A stretch of DNA of 9,740 bases. Source: Treponema sp. GTDB lineage: Bacteria > Spirochaetota > Spirochaetia > Treponematales > Breznakiellaceae. The DNA lies in contig JAIRLQ010000510.1 in the NCBI GenBank assembly GCA_031259345.1, positions 1-9,740 on the forward strand, in the 5' to 3' direction. A program made the translations under genes and the position numbers. Under the pieces are notes generated by a model. It had not been told where the DNA came from, made no database searches, and saw only the letters and a program-made list of their open reading frames with translations. Below, one piece after another: positions 1 through 5,880 of this stretch (the first letter of the stretch is position 1; each line of letters starts with the position of its first letter).

Positions 1-800
1 TCGTTGTACTGGATGGCGCACTCCACCTCAACCCCGTCCCGGCTGCCTTGAATGAAAATAGGTTCTTTGTACAGCACGGTCTTATTTTCGTTAAGGTATT
101 CCACAAAACTCTTGACCCCGCCGTCAAACTTGAATTCGTGGACCTTGGGGGTGGAGAGCCGCTCGTCCCGGATGGTTATCTTTAAGCCCTTGTTGAGAAA
201 AGCCAGCTCCCGCAGCCGGTTGGAAAGAACGTCGAAATTATAGGTGGTGGTCTCAAAAACCGAGGGATCCGCCTTAAAGCGGATCACCGTGCCCTGCCGG
301 CTTGTGGGCCCCAGCTCGTGGGTAGGCCCCTCGGGCACCCCAACCCGGTAGCGCTGGGTGTGGAGCGCGCCGTTTGTATGCACAAATGCCTCGCACCATT
401 CGGAAAGGGCGTTTACCACCGAAACCCCCACCCCGTGAAGCCCCCCGGAAACTTTGTAGCTATCCTTGTCGAATTTGCCCCCCGCGTGGAGCCGGGTCAT
501 CACCAGTTCCAGGGCGCTGACCCCTTCGCCGGGATGTATGTCCACCGGGATGCCCCGGCCATTGTCCTCCACCCGGATCACGTCGTTGCCCTCAAGGACC
601 ACCAGAATATCGTCGCAGAAGCCCCTGCCGGTCTCCGGATTGACAGCCATGGCTTCGTCTATCGAATTGTCCACCACCTCAAAGACCAAATGATGCAATC
701 CGTCGATGCCCGTGGTCCCGATATACATACCGGGCCGCTTACGCACCGCCTCAAGGCCCTTTAACACCTGAATATTTTGGGCCGAATAGCTTGAACTCAT
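1..800 (-). CDS. gyrB: DNA gyrase subunit B, N-terminal part (cut by window start)
   Basis: This is the ATPase subunit of DNA gyrase, the type II topoisomerase that introduces negative supercoils with GyrA. Reading from ATG at 800-798, about 266 residues are visible. The GHKL ATPase motifs are intact: RPGMYIG (22-28), FEVVDNSIDEA (40-50) with the presumed general base Glu41 and Mg-binding Asn45, DNGRGIP (79-85), and the ATP-lid run GGLHGVGVSVVNALS from residue 119. The segment HAGGKFDKDSYKVSGG closely follows bacterial GyrB. Compared with E. coli GyrB recalled from memory, about 7 extra residues (NPETGRG region, 53-60) sit between the first helix motif and the DNGRGIP strand. The gene diverges from dnaA and points away from the origin, a common gyrB position. 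The region before the start lacks a clear Shine-Dalgarno. ParE is the main alternative, but the match and origin location favour GyrB. Confidence 0.95.
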   Translation of the reverse strand, partial: MSSSYSAQNIQVLKGLEAVRKRPGMYIGTTGIDGLHHLVFEVVDNSIDEAMAVNPETGRGFCDDILVVLEGNDVIRVEDNGRGIPVDIHPGEGVSALELVMTRLHAGGKFDKDSYKVSGGLHGVGVSVVNALSEWCEAFVHTNGALHTQRYRVGVPEGPTHELGPTSRQGTVIRFKADPSVFETTTYNFDVLSNRLRELAFLNKGLKITIRDERLSTPKVHEFKFDGGVKSFVEYLNENKTVLYKEPIFIQGSRDGVEVECAIQYN

Positions 801-805
801 GCCCC

Positions 806-811
806 AGTATA
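806..811 (-). promoter_or_regulatory. Possible gyrB -10 element very close to the start codon
   Basis: On the minus strand the hexamer TATACT (5 of 6 to TATAAT) ends only 5 bases before the gyrB ATG. A transcript from it would start at or next to the ATG, giving a leaderless mRNA. The hexamer 17 bp further upstream (TTACTT on the minus strand) is a poor -35. No good ribosome binding site is seen, only a GGGG run next to the ATG. Weak call. Confidence 0.25.
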
Positions 812-958
812 GCGTGTTTTGGATAAAAAAGTAAAGATAAGGCCGGAGACCCGGCAGCATCGCCTTAGGCATGGCGGCTTCCCTCTCTCCAATAGCTTCC
901 GCGGCCGGCATCGGGGGTTTACGTTCGAAAAAAAAATTTTTGCCGGCTGTTTATATCT

Positions 959-967
959 TGTGGATAA
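959..967 (-). promoter_or_regulatory. DnaA box (perfect consensus)
   Basis: TGTGGATAA on the plus strand is the exact complement of the consensus DnaA box TTATCCACA. It lies about 250 bp upstream of dnaA in an AT-rich setting, so it may serve dnaA autoregulation, origin function, or both. A weaker relative, AGTGGATAT with two mismatches, is at 985-993. Confidence 0.7.
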
Positions 968-974
968 ACTGTGA

Positions 975-994
975 AATATCCTCGAGTGGATATT
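975..994. repeat. Inverted repeat next to the upstream DnaA box
   Basis: Arms AATATCC and GGATATT are perfectly complementary and separated by the 6-bp spacer TCGAGT. The right arm overlaps a two-mismatch DnaA-box-like sequence. It starts 8 bp after the perfect DnaA box. It could be an operator for an origin-binding protein or for regulation of gyrB or dnaA; function is unknown. Confidence 0.4.
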
Positions 995-1083
995 AAAGCA
1001 TACACGAAAAAATAAAAACCCGCCCCGATCTTTTTGTAAATTCTAATTTTATTAAGTTTAATTCCTTATATAATAAAGACTTA

Positions 1084-1181
1084 TTGACATTATACTATTC
1101 ATGTATTAAGGAAGCTGATAAAAATTTTGATAGCTATATCTTTTTTTTTATTTTGACTATATACTTTATGACTGTTAATAA
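1084..1181 (+). promoter_or_regulatory. Candidate dnaA promoter elements
   Basis: Two weak candidates are visible. TTGACA at 1084-1089 is a perfect -35, but the nearest -10-like hexamer (TATTAA, 1104-1109) has only a 14-bp spacer. TTGACT at 1153-1158 has TAATAA at 1176-1181 with a 17-bp spacer, but that -10 is poor and lies inside the GTTAATAAGGTGTTA repeat. If the second pair is used, a protein bound to the repeat would block it. Neither is certain in such AT-rich sequence. Confidence 0.25.
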
Positions 1182-1188
1182 GGTGTTA
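1174..1188 (+). repeat. 15-bp repeat GTTAATAAGGTGTTA, copy 1 (before dnaA)
   Basis: An exact second copy lies at 2598-2612, overlapping the dnaA stop codon. Here it is part of two TGTTAATAA units (1173-1181 and 1184-1192) spaced 11 bp start to start, about one helical turn. TGTTAATAA differs from the DnaA box complement TGTGGATAA at two positions, so this may be a pair of weak DnaA-ATP sites. That reading is inference. Confidence 0.5.
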
Positions 1189-1210
1189 ATAATTTTTATA
1201 AAGGCAGGGT

Positions 1211-2602
1211 ATGGCGAACAACGATTACGATATAATCTGGAAGGAAACCATGAATCAGATCCGAAAGGAACTGGGGGAACAGGAATTTACCATGTGGTTT
1301 AACCTGGAGTACCTGGACGCTTCGGAAAATGAACTGATCATCGGCGTGCCCTCCACCTTTTATCAGGATCAGGTGAGACAGCGTTATCAGCCCTATATTG
1401 AAGGGAAAATACGGGATCTTATCGGTAAAAATTTAACGATTAGTTTTGTCGTAAATGCCCGCCCAAAGAACGAAAACACAATCCAGCCGTCGGATCTGCC
1501 CTCAATCGACAAAAAGCCTGCCGTCGCCGCTCCGGCGATCCCCGCCAGGGAAAATAAAAAGCAGCACACCGAGCTTCGGGACGACTATACCTTTGAAACC
1601 TACGTGGTGGGGGACGACAACAACTTCGCCTTCAACGCCGCCTCCGCCGTGGCCCGCAACCCCGGCACTTCCAACAACTACAACCCCCTGCTCATATACG
1701 GCGGAGTGGGGCTGGGAAAAACCCATCTTATGCAGGCCATAGGCCACCATATCCACAACAACTTTGACGGCAAGGTGCTGTACATCACCGCCGAGGGTTT
1801 TATGAACGAATTCCTCAAACTCCTTGGGGAAAACAAAATGGCGGCCTTTAAAAACAAATACCGGTATGTGGACGCTCTTTTAATCGACGATGTCCACAAT
1901 CTGGAACGGGGAGATCGAACCCAGGAGGAGCTTTTCTATACCTTTGACGCCCTTTACAATGCTAAAAAGCAAATGGTGTTCACCTGCGACCGGCCGATTG
2001 CGGAGCTGAAAAACATGACCGCGCGGCTTAAATCCCGATTTGAGTGGGGTTTAAGCGTGGATCTTAAGCCGCCAAACTACGAAACCCGGTTCGCCATTCT
2101 AAAAAAGAAGCTGGAAACAAAAAAAGTTGCCATCCCCGATGAAGTTATCGATCTGGTGAGCAAAAACGTTTCCTCGAATGTCCGGGATTTAGAGGGCGCC
2201 CTTAATAAACTTACCGCCTATGCGGAATATGTAAAGCCGGTAACCCTGGAAATTGCCCAGGAGCTGCTTCGGGATGTCTTTGCCGCTCCAAAACAGTCTA
2301 ATTTGTCAATCGACATTATCCAGCGGGAAGTAGCGGAGTACTATCAACTATCCCCAAGCGATCTCAAGGGGAAAAAAAAGAACAAGAGCATTGTTCTTCC
2401 CCGGCAGCTCGCCATGTATATATCCAGAAAACTAACCGAACTATCTACCATAGAAGTAGGCCAATCCTTTGGAGGCCGGGACCATGCCACGGTGCTTCAT
2501 TCCTGCAATAAAATAGACGGTTTGATGCGTCTAAATCCTAAATTTGATTTGGAGGTGCAAAATCTCATGCGGAACATAAAAACCCATGGCGTAAAAAGTT
2601 AA
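1211..2602 (+). CDS. dnaA: Chromosomal replication initiator protein DnaA
   Basis: DnaA binds origin DNA boxes and, with ATP, forms the oligomer that opens oriC and recruits the replicative helicase. The product is 463 residues, normal for the family. Domain I (about 1-80) has the usual WxxxxxxI start and FTMWF segment. A short Pro/Ala/Lys linker (about 85-120) is domain II. The AAA+ domain III has Walker A GGVGLGKT (164-171), Walker B LLIDDVH (223-229), the Arg-finger box RLKSRFEWGL, and sensor 2 in SSNVRDLEGALNKL. Domain IV carries the DnaA signature GGRDHATVLHS (421-431). The Walker B follower is His229 where many DnaAs have Gln, and the sensor 1 area reads FTCDRP instead of the commoner TSDRxP; both are mild variations. 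AAGG just upstream of the ATG at 1211 acts as ribosome binding site. DnaA-box and repeat motifs on both sides suggest autoregulation. Confidence 0.98.
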   Translation: MANNDYDIIWKETMNQIRKELGEQEFTMWFNLEYLDASENELIIGVPSTFYQDQVRQRYQPYIEGKIRDLIGKNLTISFVVNARPKNENTIQPSDLPSIDKKPAVAAPAIPARENKKQHTELRDDYTFETYVVGDDNNFAFNAASAVARNPGTSNNYNPLLIYGGVGLGKTHLMQAIGHHIHNNFDGKVLYITAEGFMNEFLKLLGENKMAAFKNKYRYVDALLIDDVHNLERGDRTQEELFYTFDALYNAKKQMVFTCDRPIAELKNMTARLKSRFEWGLSVDLKPPNYETRFAILKKKLETKKVAIPDEVIDLVSKNVSSNVRDLEGALNKLTAYAEYVKPVTLEIAQELLRDVFAAPKQSNLSIDIIQREVAEYYQLSPSDLKGKKKNKSIVLPRQLAMYISRKLTELSTIEVGQSFGGRDHATVLHSCNKIDGLMRLNPKFDLEVQNLMRNIKTHGVKS

Positions 2603-2612
2603 TAAGGTGTTA
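2598..2612 (+). repeat. 15-bp repeat GTTAATAAGGTGTTA, copy 2 (dnaA stop codon)
   Basis: This is identical to 1174-1188. It contains the dnaA TAA stop (2600-2602) and runs into the origin-like gap before dnaN. Similarity continues partly beyond the core, with TGTTATTAT here against TGTTAATAA in copy 1. Confidence 0.5.
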
Positions 2613-2629
2613 TTATAGAGAGCAAAGAA

Positions 2630-2638
2630 TGTGAATAA
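2630..2638 (-). promoter_or_regulatory. DnaA box, one mismatch
   Basis: TGTGAATAA differs from the consensus complement TGTGGATAA at one base. It has the same orientation as the perfect box 28 bp downstream and the one upstream of dnaA. Confidence 0.55.
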
Positions 2639-2657
2639 CTATGATGACAGTATACAA

Positions 2658-2666
2658 TGTGGATAA
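2658..2666 (-). promoter_or_regulatory. DnaA box (perfect consensus)
   Basis: TGTGGATAA is the exact complement of TTATCCACA. It lies 56 bp after the dnaA stop, within the presumed origin, and faces the same way as the box at 959-967. Confidence 0.7.
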
Positions 2667-2706
2667 CTGGCACAGTTTATCAAGAAAATACGGGAATACT
2701 AATTTG

Positions 2707-2725
2707 TTGTAATACAAAGAATTAC
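2707..2725. repeat. 19-bp dispersed motif TTGTAATAYAAAGAATTAC, copy 1
   Basis: The copy here reads TTGTAATACAAAGAATTAC. It matches 9146-9164, upstream of eno, at 18 of 19 positions. It has GTAAT/ATTAC arms around a 7-bp centre, so it could be a protein-binding site. Its role is unknown. Confidence 0.45.
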
Positions 2726-2726
2726 C

Positions 2727-2739
2727 TGTGTTTTACACA
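2727..2739. repeat. Palindrome TGTGT-TTT-ACACA with DnaA-box-like right half
   Basis: Five-base arms are perfectly complementary around TTT. The right part, TTTTACACA (2731-2739), differs from TTATCCACA at two positions and sits 8 bp before the trinucleotide array. That is where a box to load DnaA onto the array would be expected. Confidence 0.4.
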
Positions 2740-2747
2740 ATAAATAG

Positions 2748-2765
2748 CCACTACTACCACTACTA
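2748..2765 (+). other. DnaA-trio-like trinucleotide array
   Basis: The plus strand reads CCA CTA CTA CCA CTA CTA, a 9-bp tandem repeat made of triplets. On the complementary strand this is 3'-GGT GAT GAT GGT GAT GAT-5'. The published DnaA-trio element is a run of 3'-(G/A)A(T)-type triplets that lets DnaA bind single-stranded DNA next to its boxes. Four of the six triplets are the preferred 3'-GAT-5'. The run leads directly into an AT palindrome, as expected for the opening site. Confidence 0.65.
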
Positions 2766-2779
2766 TTTATATATATAAA
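2766..2779. other. AT-only palindrome, likely duplex-unwinding core
   Basis: TTTATATATATAAA is a perfect 14-bp palindrome of only A and T. It directly follows the trinucleotide array and ends a few bases before the dnaN ribosome binding site. Low melting stability makes it the natural first point of opening; this is inference from composition and position. Confidence 0.5.
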
Positions 2780-2797
2780 TTATAGGAGAAAGAAGAA

Positions 2798-3901
2798 ATG
2801 AAGTTTACCTGTGAAAAAAACGTGCTGCTTAAAGAAATCATCATAGCTCAGGAAATAATAGCGTCCAGAAATGCTATTTCTATTCTTTCAAATATTTATC
2901 TGGAGGCGGAGAACGATTCCCTTATCATTAAAGCCACGGACATCAAGATCAATTTTGAAACCAAGGTTCCGGTAACAGTTTTGGAAGAGGGGAGCGCCAC
3001 AGTATTTGGGGATAAATTTCTCGGTATTCTCAGCGCCATACCCGATGGAGAACTGGAATTTGATCAGAGTGATTCCAGGATAATCATAAAGCCATTCCTT
3101 AAAAAGATGAAATTTCAGCTTAAAAGCACCGCGTCGGATAAATTTCCTGAATTTCCCGCGCCGGGCAAAGCAAACTTCTTTGAACTGCCGATAAAAGATT
3201 TTAAGGACATGATTCTACAAACCGTTTTTGCGGTTTCCGATGACGAAACCCGGTATTTTATGAACGGGGTGTTTTTTGAAAAGCGTGATGAAAAGATCAT
3301 CATGGTTGCCACCGACGGGAGGCGGCTTGCCTATATAGAAAAAACGGTGAGTTCCGGGATAGAAGACTTTTCCGGCATTATTGTGCCGCCGAAAATTCTC
3401 AATATCATCACCAAAAGGGCCGGGGACGAAGGGCTTGTGTCCATATCCATAACGGATAAAACCATATTTATCAAATTTGGATCCTATCAACTTTCATCTG
3501 TGTTAATTGAAGGTCAGTTTCCTAATTATCAGCGGGTTATTCCTGAGAATCAACGTTTTTCTTTTTCCGTGGATCGGTTTGAACTGCTGGATGCCCTCAA
3601 GCGGGTGTCCCTGTTGGTGGAACAAAAATCACGGCGGGTATACCTTGGAATTAGTTCTGGAAAAATGTCTATTTCCTCTGAAGAAAGCGATATTGGCTCC
3701 GCGGAAGAAGAAATATCCTGCAAGTACGACGGCGGCGATGTGTCCATGGCTTTGAATTACCGGTATATTGAAGAACCGTTAAAGGCCATGTCCGCCGATG
3801 AACTTTGTGTTTATTTTACGGAGGCAAATAAGGTAATAACCATTAAGCCATCGCCGGATGAGGATTACTTTCATATCCTTATGCCCATGCAGATTGATTG
3901 A
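2798..3901 (+). CDS. dnaN: DNA polymerase III beta subunit (sliding clamp)
   Basis: The ring-shaped processivity clamp tethers DNA polymerase III and many repair proteins to DNA. The product has 367 residues, the usual length, and fits three similar clamp domains of about 120 residues each. Typical features are the N-terminal MKFTCEKNVLLKEI, the domain 1 segment ILSNIYLEAENDSLIIKATD, the mid-protein segment VATDGRRLAYIE (about 168-179), LIEGQFPNYQRVIP (about 236-249), and the C-terminal HILMPMQID that corresponds to the family's conserved MPM tail. The start at 2798 is set by AGGAGA at 2784-2789. No clear separate promoter is visible because the upstream DNA is origin-like, so read-through from dnaA or a promoter hidden in the AT-rich tract are both possible. 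recF follows after 27 bp. Confidence 0.98.
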   Translation: MKFTCEKNVLLKEIIIAQEIIASRNAISILSNIYLEAENDSLIIKATDIKINFETKVPVTVLEEGSATVFGDKFLGILSAIPDGELEFDQSDSRIIIKPFLKKMKFQLKSTASDKFPEFPAPGKANFFELPIKDFKDMILQTVFAVSDDETRYFMNGVFFEKRDEKIIMVATDGRRLAYIEKTVSSGIEDFSGIIVPPKILNIITKRAGDEGLVSISITDKTIFIKFGSYQLSSVLIEGQFPNYQRVIPENQRFSFSVDRFELLDALKRVSLLVEQKSRRVYLGISSGKMSISSEESDIGSAEEEISCKYDGGDVSMALNYRYIEEPLKAMSADELCVYFTEANKVITIKPSPDEDYFHILMPMQID

Positions 3902-3928
3902 TCCGCCTCTGCCGGGCGTAGAAAAACT

Positions 3929-5068
3929 ATGGCTTTTACTACCCTACGGACAGCCTCTTTTCGGAATCTCATGGATGCGGAGGTGGGTATTGCCGCAAAG
4001 GATGTGTTTTTAATTGGCGATAACGGCCAGGGCAAAACTAATTTTCTTGAGGCTCTTTATTTTTGTTCCTATGCGGCATCCTTTCGGGGAACGCGGGACA
4101 GCGAAGTGGCGTGTGCCGGGAAAAAGAATTTTTCCGCCGAGGTTAAACTTTCCGTAGAAAATTCCATTGGAACCATCGGTTCCCTTTATGAAAAAATATT
4201 GATAAAATTTGAAAGGGGAAAAAAAAACGTATTTTTAGACGGAAAGCAGGCGGAGGATAGAAAGGAACTTTTAGACATAAATCCCTGTATTGTGTTTTGC
4301 CATGAAGATATGGATTTTATTGCCGGAACCCCGGAGCGGCGGCGCTGGTTTTTTGATCAGAATCTCAGTCTCTACGATCCTGTGTATCTGGACGATCTTC
4401 GGCGCTACCGGAAGGCGCTGAAAAGCCGCAATGTTCTGTTGCGGGAAACCCAGGGCAAGCAGAGCCGTCTTGCTTCGATAAGCGGAGTGCTGGATGCCCT
4501 GGATCCCCAGTTGGCTATCTATGGACTGCGGCTTATGGAAAAGCGGGAAGAATCGGCCCGGCTTTTTTCCGAGACCTTTGGAACCCTGTATGAGGCCGTG
4601 GCCGGCATAGGGGGCATAGCCGTTAAATACACCCCCTCCTGGAACATAAAAACGGCAGCCGTGGATTCCCTTCTGGCCTATATGGAAGAACACCGGGAGG
4701 CGGATCTTTCAACGGGGAACACCCTTTCCGGCCCGCACCGGGACCGATACGGTTTTACCCGTCTGGGGAGCGATTTTTCGTCCAAGGCTTCCACCGGCCA
4801 GCGGCGGCTTCTGGCGCTGCTCCTGCGGATAGCCCAGGCCCGCCGCTTTTCCACTATGACCGGCCGCAACCCGGTATTGCTCTTGGACGATGTGCTTTTG
4901 GAGCTGGATCCGGAAAAACGGCGGCGGCTCCTTTCGGCGCTGCCCTGTTACGATCAGGCGTTTTACACTTTTCTCCCGGAAGAACCCTACGAGCGGTATC
5001 GTAAATCCGATACCCTGGTGTATACTGTGCAGGGCGGACAATTGTTCGCTCAAAAGGCGGGGGCATGA
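3929..5068 (+). CDS. recF: DNA replication and repair protein RecF
   Basis: RecF is an SMC-like ATPase that, with RecO and RecR, loads RecA onto gapped DNA and helps restart stalled forks. The product has 379 residues, normal length. It has Walker A GDNGQGKT (30-37) followed by NFLEALYF, the FCHEDMDFIAGTPERRRWF block typical of RecF, LSGPHRDR (266-273), an ABC signature-type STGQRR (288-293), and Walker B VLLLDD (316-321). The start at 3929 has only a weak upstream GGGCGTAG, so translation may depend on dnaN coupling across the 27-bp gap. The end overlaps the start of the DUF721 gene by ATGA (5065-5068), which implies translational coupling and a single transcript. Confidence 0.96.
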   Translation: MAFTTLRTASFRNLMDAEVGIAAKDVFLIGDNGQGKTNFLEALYFCSYAASFRGTRDSEVACAGKKNFSAEVKLSVENSIGTIGSLYEKILIKFERGKKNVFLDGKQAEDRKELLDINPCIVFCHEDMDFIAGTPERRRWFFDQNLSLYDPVYLDDLRRYRKALKSRNVLLRETQGKQSRLASISGVLDALDPQLAIYGLRLMEKREESARLFSETFGTLYEAVAGIGGIAVKYTPSWNIKTAAVDSLLAYMEEHREADLSTGNTLSGPHRDRYGFTRLGSDFSSKASTGQRRLLALLLRIAQARRFSTMTGRNPVLLLDDVLLELDPEKRRRLLSALPCYDQAFYTFLPEEPYERYRKSDTLVYTVQGGQLFAQKAGA

Positions 5069-5520
5069 AGAGAGCAGGGGAATTGCTGGCGTCGTTTTTT
5101 GACCAACAGGCCTTTGGCGCTGCTCAGGACTATTCGGACTTGTTTTCGTCCTGGCGATCCATAGCGGGCGAGGCCCTGGCCGACCATTCCCGGATACGGG
5201 AACTGGAGCGCTCCGTTCTTTTGGTAGAAGCGGACCATCCCGGCTGGATACAGATACTGCAAACCGAGGAAAAGAAACTGCTGGATAACCTGCGCCGTCG
5301 TTTTCCGGACCGGCACATTACGGGCATTTCTTTCCGTTTAAGCCGGGATCCGCCGCCGCTCGCAAACACGCCCCCCCGGACGGTCCCGGACAAAGCCGCC
5401 GAAGAAGCGATTCAGGAGCCGCCCGGCCCTACGGAGGATATCCTGTACGAAAAAATAGGGGACGAGCATTTTCGGGATGCCCTTAAACGGCTGGAGGAAA
5501 GCATAAAGCGCAAGAATTAG
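5065..5520 (+). CDS. DUF721 / DciA-family protein
   Basis: DciA (DUF721) proteins act at the replicative helicase DnaB in bacteria that lack DnaC/DnaI loaders. The product has 151 residues. The DUF721 fold region spans about residues 5-95: a helix with the conserved Trp30 in LFSSWRSIAGEALADHS, then LERSVLLVEADHPGWIQIL with Trp61, then a helix and a final strand ITGISFRL. After that comes a Pro-rich linker (about 98-122) and an acidic/basic helical tail ending KRLEESIKRKN. Position behind recF matches the DUF721 gene of other treponemes and many bacteria. ATGA overlap with recF plus the GGCGGGGG run before the ATG support the start. Family assignment is confident; helicase loading in this organism is inferred from the family. 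Confidence 0.85.
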   Translation: MKRAGELLASFFDQQAFGAAQDYSDLFSSWRSIAGEALADHSRIRELERSVLLVEADHPGWIQILQTEEKKLLDNLRRRFPDRHITGISFRLSRDPPPLANTPPRTVPDKAAEEAIQEPPGPTEDILYEKIGDEHFRDALKRLEESIKRKN

Positions 5521-5533
5521 GAACCCGCCCCTG

Positions 5534-5570
5534 AAGCGCTTGCAGCTTGGGAAAGATTTTGCAAGCGCTT
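5534..5570. repeat. Hairpin with AAGCGCTTGCA arms after the DUF721 gene
   Basis: Arms AAGCGCTTGCA (5534-5544) and TGCAAGCGCTT (5560-5570) are perfectly complementary with a 15-nt loop. It begins 14 bp after the DUF721 stop, so it may end the dnaN-recF-dciA transcript, but no T-run follows. Each arm also holds the 8-bp palindrome AAGCGCTT, which resembles the CG-centred core of LacI-family operators, so a pair of operators is an alternative. Confidence 0.5.
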
Positions 5571-5596
5571 GATAAAGTCTGGGCACGGAGAATTAT

Positions 5597-5746
5597 GTAA
5601 GGGGGCAGCCGCCCCCTACGGCCGGGCCTCCTCGTCCACGCCCCGCCGCCGGGCGGCCGGGCGTTCCCTGCGGGGTCCCCGCCTACCCCCACTACGGTGG
5701 TCCTCGGGTCATAGCCCGAGGACCACCCCCGTAACGCCCCCGGCTG
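5597..5746. repeat. GC-rich block of nested palindromes
   Basis: At least three perfect hairpins lie within 150 bp: GGGGGC-AGCC-GCCCCC (5601-5616), GCGGGG-T-CCCCGC (5670-5682), and GGTGGTCCTCGGG / CCCGAGGACCACC with a 6-nt loop (5696-5727). The 9-mer CGGCCGGGC occurs twice (5619-5627, 5654-5662), and the block is loosely bounded by CAGCCG (5606-5611) and CGGCTG (5741-5746). Composition jumps sharply compared with the AT-rich flank. It looks like a dispersed intergenic palindromic element, but only one copy is in the window. Confidence 0.5.
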
Positions 5747-5845
5747 TTTTGTCATGCCCCGCCGGAAATAAAGATGTGCAATCGTTATTATAATCATGTT
5801 AAATGAAAAATAGCCTATTAACTAGAATTTTACAGCCATTTAACC

Positions 5846-5874
5846 TTGACATTGGTAAAAAACAACTGTATGAT
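5846..5874 (+). promoter_or_regulatory. Strong sigma70-type promoter
   Basis: TTGACA (5846-5851) is a perfect -35, followed by an ideal 17-bp spacer and TATGAT (5869-5874), 5 of 6 to the -10 consensus. Expected transcription start is about 5881. It reads toward the LacI-family gene with a leader of about 215 nt. It is the best promoter match I found in the window. Confidence 0.75.
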
Positions 5875-5880
5875 AAAATA

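Larger units (their letters stand above)
801..1210. other. gyrB-dnaA divergent intergenic region, upstream part of putative oriC
   Basis: This 410-bp gap holds no convincing gene. Its left part (about 841-950) is GC-rich with GCCGGCA/TGCCGGC arms at 904-910 and 941-947, and an A9T5 tract (about 929-941) that would be intrinsically bent. From about 950 to 1200 it is strongly AT-rich. It contains one perfect DnaA box (959-967), a 20-bp inverted repeat (975-994), and two TGTTAATAA motifs 11 bp apart just before dnaA. The region must carry promoters for both gyrB and dnaA and may be one half of a bipartite origin; that role is inferred from the boxes and gene context. Confidence 0.55.
2603..2797. 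other. dnaA-dnaN intergenic region, putative oriC unwinding region
   Basis: This 195-bp AT-rich gap holds no gene. In order it has the tail of the 15-bp repeat, a one-mismatch DnaA box (2630-2638), a perfect DnaA box (2658-2666), a GTAAT/ATTAC motif (2707-2725), a TGTGT-TTT-ACACA palindrome (2727-2739), six CTA/CCA triplets (2748-2765), an AT palindrome (2766-2779), and the dnaN ribosome binding site. The arrangement of boxes, trinucleotide array and AT stretch resembles the basal unwinding system described in Bacillus subtilis, which also lies between dnaA and dnaN. Origin function is inferred, not shown. Confidence 0.7.

Noticed and set aside
318..764. 148-residue plus-strand open frame in the gyrB region
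   Set aside because: It lies fully opposite gyrB, whose motifs are unmistakable, and its product resembles no family; it is an antisense shadow in GC-rich codons.
1..800. ParE (topoisomerase IV) instead of GyrB
   Set aside because: Sequence motifs are shared by both, but the close match to GyrB blocks and the divergent position next to dnaA favour gyrB; the diagnostic C-terminal part is outside the window.
1084..1302. 72-residue frame beginning in the AT-rich region before dnaA
   Set aside because: It begins in the origin/promoter region, has no ribosome binding site, and overlaps the dnaA start in another frame.
4271..4693. 140-residue minus-strand frame opposite recF
   Set aside because: It is antisense to well-conserved RecF sequence, with no ribosome binding site or family match.
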